Source of the DNA: Clostridiales bacterium | Lineage (GTDB): Bacteria > Bacillota > Clostridia > Peptostreptococcales > Anaerovoracaceae | Direction of reading: 5' to 3' | Length of the DNA: 9,187 bases | Assembly: GCA_009778945.1 (NCBI GenBank) | Contig: WRFF01000061.1 | Coordinates: forward strand, 1-9,187 | In this document: positions 1 to 5,685 of the stretch, piece after piece | Layout of the letters: each line of letters opens with the position of its first letter | Numbering within the stretch: position 1 is the first letter of the stretch | Notes under the pieces: model-generated | The model's database searches: none | What the model saw: the letters and a program-made list of their open reading frames with translations, nothing else | What the model was told of the DNA's origin: nothing | Translations under genes and position numbers: made by a program

Positions 1-2228
1 GCGTCGATCTTATCCAGGGTCAGCGAATTTTGAAGCCCAACGGCATAAATGGCGTGAATCGGCGAAACCTCTTTGATTTCCGCCCCGACAATCTTGCTGT
101 TCACGACATCCGCCTTTATGGTGCGCAGCGGGATCAGCGGAGCCGGGATATACCAGCGCACTATTTGCTGCCCTGCGATCAACGTACGGACAAGCGCCGC
201 GTTGCCGTCATCCGCGTCGTCAAATTGTCCGGACTTCAGAGCGGTGAGCACCACAAAGTTTATGGTTGTCAGGCTGGTCTGGGCGCCGGTCACGCTGCTG
301 GCCACATCCCCTTCCACCGTATACAAATCCATGACGCACATGGCGTTGGAGGGTTGGGGCGCAAGCGCCCCGCTCGCGTCATAATAGGGCCCCACATAGT
401 ATTTGTGGTTATCGGCATAGTATTTGATTTGATCCCCATAATCGTTCGGGCCGTTGTAGTACAGGCTTCCGCCCAAAAAGCTGGACTTTACGACGTCTGC
501 GGCAACCTGATCGGTCTCACCCATCTGTGTGGCCAAGCCGTCGAGGAAGGTTTGGCTGGCCACCCCGTTATTCGCTTGCACGTATTGGGCAAAAGACGCC
601 CCGTCGTATTGCGTGTCGTCATACCACAGGCCCTTGAAGGACTTCACCTCCATATACCGGCCGATGACATCGGAAAAGGTCAGATATCCGGAATAGTCCG
701 GAGAGTTGGGGTTGACATTGGTGATATAGCTTCCCTGCGAGATCATCTGTGAAGCGATGTTTGCGAATGCGTCCTTCAGCGCCCCGGCGTCCTTAGCCTG
801 AAAATAGCCGTCGGAATAGTCGTAGCTGGTCACAAAATCCGGGGTTGCGGTGGGGCCGTTTTGGATTTGCATGGAAGTGCGCGGATAAGGGACAGCCGCG
901 GCGCCTACGCCGAATTGGATAGGATACGGGATAGCGGGCAGGATCGGGAACCCGACGTCCGTCCCCCCCGGCGGGGTGACGAAGGCGTCCAGTATGTCTT
1001 GCATATTGTATGAACCCGCGGGGATCCCTGCTCCCGCAATCGTAGTGTCGCCGACATAATCCTGTATGTCATTCGCCGCGTTTGTATTTCCTGTCGTCGT
1101 GTCTATCCCGCCCGGATCAAGCACGGCGCGCGTGTGCGCGTTATCCATATACACCCCTATGGTGTAGTATGCCGTGTTTACGGGATAGGGGGCGCTTAAC
1201 GTAGTATAGTGGTCCTGGACCTGCTGTTTCCAATAGGAAGCCGTGGCGACAGTGAGGGAGTCTATCCCCAGATCCGGCGTGATGGCGTCGCCCGCGTCAT
1301 AGTCCGGCGGCGACGATATAGTGTTGAACGGGTCTTTATAATCCTTCCAGCCGAAGGTCGGCTCACCGTCGGTCATGAGGATCATGACCGGTTTGCGGGC
1401 CACGGTATTGCCGGCGGGATCCGTATAGGTTGTTACGGTGTTGTTCATCAGGACCTGCGAGCCCGTCCAGATGCCCCGCTGCGTCGGCGTCCCGCCGCTC
1501 ACGGGAGCTTGCACAGGGCTCACGAGCGTGCCCCCGCTGTCGGTGACGTTCGGTGTGACTGAGAAATTTGCCAAGCCGGGGCCGCCGTAATCTACCGAGA
1601 AAAAGGGTTGGCCGGCTGAGACCGTATTATAATGGTCCAAACCCAAAAATGAATAGGTCATGGGGACCCTTCCGCTTAAGCCGCCGTAGGCGACCACGGC
1701 CACGCGGTTATTGGGGTTGGCGTCCATCAGCGTGCGTATAGCTTCGTTGAGCGAGTCCGTCATCGCGTCCACGCGCCTTGCGCCTTGCGCGCCTTCGGTG
1801 GTGTTGTCTGCGAAGCCATAGGTCATACTGCCCGAAAGGTCGATGATAAAAACGGCGTCAATGGGCTGAACTGTGGAATCAAGGGAATACCCTTCCGACA
1901 GGGCGGACAGATTGACCAAAAACTGGTCCGGATCCGCTGTGACGCTGCCCTTGGCGTTCCCGGCTGTGTCATAAATAACGGCCTTGCCCGCATTGACGCT
2001 CTTATCCGTCCAAAGCCGCCCGTTTTCCAGGGTGGAACTGGAGAAAATTCCGGAGACGTTGCTTGTGTCGGGGTCGGACGCTTTACTAAAGGCTGTCGGA
2101 TAGGGCGCCGAACCGGTCCCCTGCGCATAGGCAGGGGAAACGCCTATGCTAAACAGCACTATGGAAAACAGTAAGGCAACGCATAACACAGTAAATATTT
2201 TTCTCGAATTTATTAATTTCATCATCAT
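1..2228 (-). CDS. Secreted vWA-domain surface protein, partial (C-terminus off the left edge)
   Basis: The frame is open from an ATG at 2228 to base 1 (742 codons, no stop). Three ATG codons stand in a row (2228, 2225, 2222); GAGG at 2235-2238 lies 6 bases before the first. Residues 1-35 form a Sec signal peptide: KLINSRK, a hydrophobic stretch, then AYA before Gln36. A vWA domain begins near residue 124. Its metal-site (MIDAS) motif DLSGS is at 130-134 after a hydrophobic strand, TDGEP is at 286-290, and SGGTPTQ near 244-250 may supply the MIDAS threonine. The domain is long, reaching about residue 495, with an insertion of roughly 150 residues after TDGEP. Residues 500-742 (GYLTFSD, YMEVKSFKG, IVRWYIPAPLIPLR) resemble the region after vWA in large clostridial surface proteins; this is from memory, not a search. 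Such proteins often end in Cna-B domains and a sortase or membrane anchor, but that end is not visible. Adhesin or pilus-tip-like function is inferred. Confidence 0.85.
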   Translation of the reverse strand, partial: MMMKLINSRKIFTVLCVALLFSIVLFSIGVSPAYAQGTGSAPYPTAFSKASDPDTSNVSGIFSSSTLENGRLWTDKSVNAGKAVIYDTAGNAKGSVTADPDQFLVNLSALSEGYSLDSTVQPIDAVFIIDLSGSMTYGFADNTTEGAQGARRVDAMTDSLNEAIRTLMDANPNNRVAVVAYGGLSGRVPMTYSFLGLDHYNTVSAGQPFFSVDYGGPGLANFSVTPNVTDSGGTLVSPVQAPVSGGTPTQRGIWTGSQVLMNNTVTTYTDPAGNTVARKPVMILMTDGEPTFGWKDYKDPFNTISSPPDYDAGDAITPDLGIDSLTVATASYWKQQVQDHYTTLSAPYPVNTAYYTIGVYMDNAHTRAVLDPGGIDTTTGNTNAANDIQDYVGDTTIAGAGIPAGSYNMQDILDAFVTPPGGTDVGFPILPAIPYPIQFGVGAAAVPYPRTSMQIQNGPTATPDFVTSYDYSDGYFQAKDAGALKDAFANIASQMISQGSYITNVNPNSPDYSGYLTFSDVIGRYMEVKSFKGLWYDDTQYDGASFAQYVQANNGVASQTFLDGLATQMGETDQVAADVVKSSFLGGSLYYNGPNDYGDQIKYYADNHKYYVGPYYDASGALAPQPSNAMCVMDLYTVEGDVASSVTGAQTSLTTINFVVLTALKSGQFDDADDGNAALVRTLIAGQQIVRWYIPAPLIPLRTIKADVVNSKIVGAEIKEVSPIHAIYAVGLQNSLTLDKID

Positions 2229-2300
2229 TTTTATCCTCGCTATCTCGTCCTTTGAAAATTGCTTATCTGCCTGCGCTTTGTTTCCTCGGCAGTATTGCGG

Positions 2301-2366
2301 CGGAACATAGCGTTCCGATGTCGGCTATCAATAAAACAATTTTTCAAAGATTGTATCCAGTACAAT
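2301..2366 (-). promoter_or_regulatory. vWA leader with two short palindromes
   Basis: The leader between the predicted start (about 2375) and the vWA gene contains two perfect 6-base inverted repeats: ATTGTA-tccag-TACAAT at 2350-2366 and CGGAAC-atagc-GTTCCG at 2301-2317. Either could be a protein-binding site or a leader stem-loop. I do not recognise a known riboswitch, T-box or attenuator, and neither stem is followed by a convincing U-run. Confidence 0.35.
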
Positions 2367-2381
2367 GTTATATACTATCTG

Positions 2382-2410
2382 CTTATACAACAATAGCGTT
2401 GATTTGTCAA
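2382..2410 (-). promoter_or_regulatory. Sigma-A-type promoter of the vWA gene
   Basis: On the minus strand a consensus -35 TTGACA (2405-2410) is followed by a 17-base spacer and TATAAG (2382-2387), preceded by TG one base upstream. Transcription would start near 2375, leaving a leader of about 147 bases before the ATG at 2228. This is the best promoter in the window. Its -35 lies 13 bases from the left boundary (2423) of an intergenic repeat and overlaps a plus-strand TTGTCAA, the motif that recurs in that repeat. Confidence 0.7.
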
Positions 2411-2422
2411 GCAAATTATCTA

Positions 2423-2558
2423 TTTGAGTTTCCGCAAAACGTAAAACGTAGTGATAGACATTCAAACCGGACAAATTGTCACGAAATAACAGGATTTAAG
2501 GGTTTTAGTGACAATAAATTGTCACAAGACGGGTATTTTTCGCTTGATAATGACATTT
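2423..2558 (+). repeat. Intergenic repeat, copy 1 (one unit)
   Basis: It starts with the boundary motif ttgagtttccgcaaaacg (2424-2441), which is also found at 4289-4306. After a variable stretch comes ttcaaacc, then one unit (2471-2558) with four related sites: TTGTCAC 2476-2482, GTGACAA 2508-2514, TTGTCAC 2519-2525 and ATGACAT 2550-2556. Start-to-start spacings are 32, 11 and 31. The sites alternate in orientation, so each outer/inner pair can fold into a stem-loop. The strand given is the reading direction used to compare copies. No protein is encoded. It may be a remnant end of an insertion sequence, a small mobile repeat or a binding-site array. Confidence 0.75.
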
Positions 2559-2660
2559 CTGCATAGAGGAGTTATTTCTGCTATGTGGGATAGGGGTTAC
2601 ATTGATGGAACAATCGTGCCAGAATACACGGGGCCCTTCACAGAATTGGTATCGCCACTA

Positions 2661-2698
2661 CAAAAGGCGCTTCTAACCGCAAGCGGTGAGAACGCGCC
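2661..2698 (-). terminator. Terminator-like hairpin downstream of tRNA-Pro
   Basis: Arms 2666-2679 and 2684-2698 pair as GGCGC/GCGCC, then TTCT/AGAA, then ACCG/CGGT, with one bulge (2693), one mismatch and a four-base loop. On the minus strand the stem is followed by TTTTG. It lies about 100 bases past the tRNA 3' end and would suit as the terminator of the tRNA transcript. The U-run is short, so termination strength is uncertain. Confidence 0.45.
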
Positions 2699-2745
2699 TT
2701 CCAATCTTGATACTGCTGATTCAAACATGCCATCGCTTTGGCGCT

Positions 2746-2793
2746 CCTTACGCGAACAACTATCAGGTTTTCTTGACAGTTGTTCGAGTAAGG
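2746..2793. repeat. Long near-perfect inverted repeat next to the tRNA 3' end
   Basis: Arms 2746-2761 and 2778-2793 are complementary over 16 bases with one mismatch (2752/2787). Beyond another mismatch the stem continues for three pairs (2763-2765 with 2774-2776), leaving an eight-base loop. The outer end is 6 bases from the encoded CCA of tRNA-Pro. On the plus strand a short T-run (2797-2800) follows the stem; on the minus strand there is none. Possible roles are a 3' processing or termination structure for the tRNA, or a relic of an integration site. None can be chosen from sequence alone. Confidence 0.55.
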
Positions 2794-2799
2794 GCCTTT

Positions 2800-2876
<77 letters not shown>

Positions 2877-2895
2877 CAAAACGATACCGGGGAAT

Positions 2896-2924
2896 ATTGT
2901 ATCAAAACCGGCGCCGCTCGTCCA
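2896..2924 (-). promoter_or_regulatory. Promoter of tRNA-Pro
   Basis: On the minus strand TACAAT (2896-2901) is preceded by a 17-base GC-rich spacer and TGGACG (2919-2924), which matches the -35 consensus TTGACA at four of six positions. Transcription would begin near 2889, 13 bases before the tRNA 5' end, a usual distance for a processed tRNA leader. Confidence 0.6.
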
Positions 2925-3034
2925 GAATTATTTTAGGTTTCGTTGCGCACCTATCCCGAAACCTATCCCGATTTGTGTGAAGCCTGCCCCCGATTCGAGG
3001 ATTCCCAAAATTTCAGATCCTGTGGAATCTACCG

Positions 3035-3043
3035 TGCTATACT
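3035..3043 (+). promoter_or_regulatory. Extended -10 promoter of the transglutaminase gene
   Basis: TGcTATACT has the TG extension (3035-3036) and a -10 hexamer TATACT (3038-3043). No good -35 hexamer sits 16-18 bases upstream, as expected where the TG extension compensates. The start point would be near 3050, so the message begins at about the first in-frame ATG. This favours the second ATG (3062) as the translation start. Confidence 0.5.
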
Positions 3044-3051
3044 ATTTTCAT

Positions 3052-3057
3052 GAAGGG
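3052..3057 (+). promoter_or_regulatory. Ribosome binding site deciding the transglutaminase start
   Basis: GAAGGG at 3052-3057 lies 4 bases before the ATG at 3062, whereas the ATG at 3050 has no Shine-Dalgarno-like sequence in front of it. The spacing is on the short side. Confidence 0.5.
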
Positions 3058-3061
3058 TTTC

Positions 3062-4240
3062 ATGAAAAAATCCATCCGGATCCTTCCGGTGCTGTTTATT
3101 GCGCTCGCTGTCTTGACGTTCTCCGGCTGCGGCGCCGTTTCCCATTTGCTGCAGACAGCCTTCACGGACATGCCGACCGCCGACAACACCTACACGTCCG
3201 TTACGACGCTGAATCTCGAGATGATCCAGGCGATGCAAAAAGGCGAGACCCGGATGACCTTCAATATCGCGGATGCGGATGAGGCCGAACTGACGCATCT
3301 CGCGGACGATATGCCGACTTTCTGGGGGAAGCCCTCCACATTCACGATCAACAACGAATTCAAGAATATGGATAAAATCGAACCCGGCAAGCAGGTAACA
3401 GTGCGAAACGTCACCGCAAAATTCGACCTTTCCAATAATTATTATGTTTATCAATCTATTAAAAACAGCGTGGCAATCCCGGACGGCCACGCGCACGCGG
3501 CCGAAATCGCGAAAGCGCTTCCGGATATCGCAAAAGCGATCTTTACCGACCCCGCCGCGGATGATTATACAAAAGCGCTCGCGGTGCACGACTGGCTCGT
3601 CGCGAATATCACGTATGACGACAACGTCTCCAACCTGGACGATTCGAACGGGTCGTACGGCGGCTTGATCACAAAGAAGACGATGTGCCGTGGTTACGCC
3701 GAATCTTTTTGCCTGCTTCTGTATTGCTACACAAATGTGGAGACTTACATGATGGTCGGGGACGCGCGGCAGGATAACAGCAGCAGCTGGATCGGACACG
3801 CGTGGAATATCGCGAAGCTGGACGGCAAATGGATGCAGATTGACGCCACATTCGACGACCCGCTCGGCAATCCGGACGGCGTCGTGCTGCACACGTATTT
3901 CGGCCAGAGTGACGCGCTTATGAAAAGCAACCACCGCTGGGCGGACGGGTATTATCCCGCCACCACTACGGAGGATTTTTATTACTTTAAGAAAGCGGGC
4001 CTGTACGCCGCGGATTACGCCCGGTTCCAGGATATCGCAAGGGCACAGTTCAAGGACGCCGAACCGGCCCGGCTGCAGATCGCAGGCGTCGGCGCGCCGC
4101 TCACCGAGGATAATATCCAGTTCCTCTTCAAGGCAAACAAAAAAATCTCGGAGCTTTACTGGAGCGAGCAGGTCTTCGGCGACGTGCACGTCTCGACGAT
4201 CGAGCCGAAATACGCCGACGAGACGCAGAAGGCAGCATAA
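3062..4240 (+). CDS. Transglutaminase-like domain lipoprotein
   Basis: The product is 392 residues from the ATG at 3062 (396 if the ATG at 3050 is used). The N-terminus MKKSIRILPVLFIALAVL plus a lipobox-like TFSGC points to lipid attachment at Cys23 and a place on the outer face of the membrane; Phe at the -3 position is less usual than Leu. The transglutaminase/protease core has its triad in order: Cys209 in TMCRGYAESF, His246 in GHAWNIAKLDGKW and Asp265-equivalent Asp261 in IDATFDDP. The preceding ALAVHDWLVANITYD (about 173-187) is the typical lead-in helix. The roughly 130 residues before the core and the last 75 are not recognised. Members of this superfamily cut or cross-link peptides; the substrate here is unknown. 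The gene is divergent from tRNA-Pro and convergent with the TPR gene. No strong terminator follows. Confidence 0.85.
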   Translation: MKKSIRILPVLFIALAVLTFSGCGAVSHLLQTAFTDMPTADNTYTSVTTLNLEMIQAMQKGETRMTFNIADADEAELTHLADDMPTFWGKPSTFTINNEFKNMDKIEPGKQVTVRNVTAKFDLSNNYYVYQSIKNSVAIPDGHAHAAEIAKALPDIAKAIFTDPAADDYTKALAVHDWLVANITYDDNVSNLDDSNGSYGGLITKKTMCRGYAESFCLLLYCYTNVETYMMVGDARQDNSSSWIGHAWNIAKLDGKWMQIDATFDDPLGNPDGVVLHTYFGQSDALMKSNHRWADGYYPATTTEDFYYFKKAGLYAADYARFQDIARAQFKDAEPARLQIAGVGAPLTEDNIQFLFKANKKISELYWSEQVFGDVHVSTIEPKYADETQKAA

Positions 4241-4287
4241 AATAGAGTTATATTTATGCCGCATTGTTGATGTTCAGCAAGAATACC

Positions 4288-4520
4288 TTTGAGTTTCCGC
4301 AAAACGGGGCAAATAAAGCGTTCAAACCAGGCAAATTGTCACTAAGCAACAGATTTATGGCTTATAGTGACAAAGGATTGTCACTAAGCAGGCGCTTTTC
4401 GGTTGATAGTGACATTTTCGGGCATTCCAGCAGGCAAATTGTCAATAAACGAAAGATTTATGGCTTCCGGTGACAAAGAATTGTCACTAAGCAAGCGCTT
4501 TTCGTTTGCTAATGACATTC
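4288..4520 (+). repeat. Intergenic repeat, copy 2 (two units in tandem)
   Basis: It begins with the same boundary motif as copy 1 (4289-4306), then ttcaaacc and two units, 4331-4419 and 4434-4520, set 103 bases apart. Sites: TTGTCAC 4336, GTGACAA 4367, TTGTCAC 4378, GTGACAT 4409, TTGTCAA 4439, GTGACAA 4470, TTGTCAC 4481 and ATGACAT 4512 (start positions). Spacings are 31, 11, 31, 30, 31, 11, 31. The first stem of each unit carries gattta in its loop and the second carries ttttcg. The second stem of the last unit has an inner helix AGCAAGCG/CGTTTGCT (one G-T pair) around ctttt. It fills the gap between two convergent genes. No coding sequence is credible here. Confidence 0.8.
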
Positions 4521-4531
4521 TCGGATTATAT

Positions 4532-4588
4532 CGCTGTTTTTCCGGGTATATGCCGCTGTTTTTCCGGGTATATGCCGCTGTCTTGCCG
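4532..4588. repeat. 22-base tandem repeat, about 2.6 copies
   Basis: Two identical 22-base units (4532-4553 and 4554-4575, beginning cgctgtttttccggg) are followed by a degenerate partial third that starts cgctgt at 4576 and ends cttgccg. It sits directly between intergenic repeat copy 2 and the stop codon of the TPR gene, in the 3' untranslated region of that operon. Such a unit can arise by replication slippage; no function is evident. Confidence 0.8.
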
Positions 4589-4592
4589 AATA

Positions 4593-5669
4593 TTATTCCT
4601 TGCGCATAAGCGCAATCTTGTCTTTGTATTTCTTTACAAGATCCTTTGCGCCGCGCGCTTCATAGAGCGCGATGAGCTCCTCCATGGACTCGATATGGCG
4701 CGGGTTGATTTGCAGCGCCTGTTTGAATGCGCTCTCCGCCTCCTCCGGCCGGCCCGTCTGCGCGTAGGCGGCGCCGAGATAGTACCAGAGCGGCCACCAG
4801 TCCTGATAGGCGCTCTCCTTGTAAAGCTCAAGGATTTCAAGTCCCTCCTCCCAGCGGCCCGCGATCACGGCGTTATAGCCGCTCTCGATTTGGATAGGTT
4901 CCTCGATCTGCCGGACGCGCTGGCGGATCTCGCCTTTATCCTTTGAATTCCCCGGTATCTCCAGAAAACGCTGCCAGGCGAGGCCCGCCTTTTTGTACAG
5001 CCCCATATTGAGGTAGAGATAGCCGAGAAAGTACCAGCCGTATCCGAACCGCGGGTGGAACTCCGTAAGCATCTCGAAGAAATCAAAGGATTCCGCTTTG
5101 AGTTTTCCGACGGTCTCCTCGTTCAGGCCCTCGCGGTTATAAAGAGAGCGCAGCACACGCGCGTAGCCGTATAGGCCGGGCTGGTATTGGAAATCGAGGA
5201 CTAAGGAGGCGCGGAAATAAATGCATGCCATGTCGAAATCCTCTTTTTGCGCAAAACCGCCCGCTTTCGTTGTCAGATTTTCGGCGGCCTTTGCGCCGAA
5301 GTTCGCCTTCATAAAGGCTGCGTAGGCCTCCGCGTGTTTGAAATGAGGATTGATGCCGACCACGCACCCCATATTTTCCGCGAGGATACCCGGCTTGACC
5401 GATCCGCCGGCCTTAATGGCTTCGATATCTTCCTCCCTCAGCGGGACCGGCACGCCTGAAAATGTCCCGGCCAGGCCGTGTTTGTTCAGATACGCAGGCT
5501 TGAACTCGTCAAAGCGAAACGCGTCCATATGCGGAAGCAGATAACCTGCCAGCCGGTCGGGGCGCTTCGTGAGGTGCGTCTCTTTCTCGGGACGCGAGAT
5601 CGCGATTTCCTGCGTTTTTTGGTCGCTCGCGGAGAGTCGGTTCTGCTCAGAAATGCGGAAAATACTCAT
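4593..5669 (-). CDS. TPR-repeat protein, function unknown
   Basis: This is a 358-residue soluble protein; no signal peptide or membrane segment is seen. AAGGAG (5678-5683) lies 8 bases before the ATG, and the start is only 16 bases after the argS stop, so it is almost certainly the last gene of the mutS2-argS operon. The C-terminal part is helical-repeat: a clear TPR at about 290-325 (WYYLGAAYAQTGRPEEAESA, ALQINPRH), another at about 203-240 (GYGWYFLGYLYLNMGLYKKA) and weaker units around 138-170 and 262-284. TPRs bind proteins or peptides. Residues 1-115, with FKPAYLNKHGLAGTFSGVPV and MGCVVGINPHF, are not TPR and I do not recognise them. No catalytic motif is seen. A link to translation or DNA repair is suggested only by operon position. 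Confidence 0.8.
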   Translation of the reverse strand: MSIFRISEQNRLSASDQKTQEIAISRPEKETHLTKRPDRLAGYLLPHMDAFRFDEFKPAYLNKHGLAGTFSGVPVPLREEDIEAIKAGGSVKPGILAENMGCVVGINPHFKHAEAYAAFMKANFGAKAAENLTTKAGGFAQKEDFDMACIYFRASLVLDFQYQPGLYGYARVLRSLYNREGLNEETVGKLKAESFDFFEMLTEFHPRFGYGWYFLGYLYLNMGLYKKAGLAWQRFLEIPGNSKDKGEIRQRVRQIEEPIQIESGYNAVIAGRWEEGLEILELYKESAYQDWWPLWYYLGAAYAQTGRPEEAESAFKQALQINPRHIESMEELIALYEARGAKDLVKKYKDKIALMRKE

Positions 5670-5685
5670 ACGGTTATCTCCTTAT

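Larger units (their letters stand above)
2559..2799. other. Gene-free stretch between intergenic repeat and tRNA-Pro
   Basis: Apart from the two hairpins listed separately, I see no credible gene. Both strands happen to be open: a plus frame from ATG 2582 to 2849 with GAGGAG at 2566-2571, and a minus frame from 2905 to 2597. Each runs through tRNA-Pro, and neither resembles a family I can name. It is best read as non-coding, perhaps a relic of an older insertion next to the tRNA. Confidence 0.5.

Noticed and set aside
30..752. Plus-strand frame of 240 codons opposite the vWA gene
   Set aside because: It lies in the codon-for-codon antisense frame of the vWA gene, whose open frame spans the whole region and carries a signal peptide and MIDAS motif.
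2949..2971. Tandem 11-base repeat acctatcccga in the gap between tRNA-Pro and the transglutaminase gene
   Set aside because: Only two copies and no other signal; likely chance or simple slippage.
3029..4264. Long minus-strand open frame (411 codons) opposite the transglutaminase gene
   Set aside because: It is the antisense of a gene with a complete catalytic triad and signal peptide; its product is Arg/Val/Ile-rich without any domain, as expected from a shadow frame in GC-rich DNA.
4331..4520. CRISPR array
   Set aside because: The repeats are inverted, near-identical throughout and lack unique spacers of constant length; no cas gene is present.
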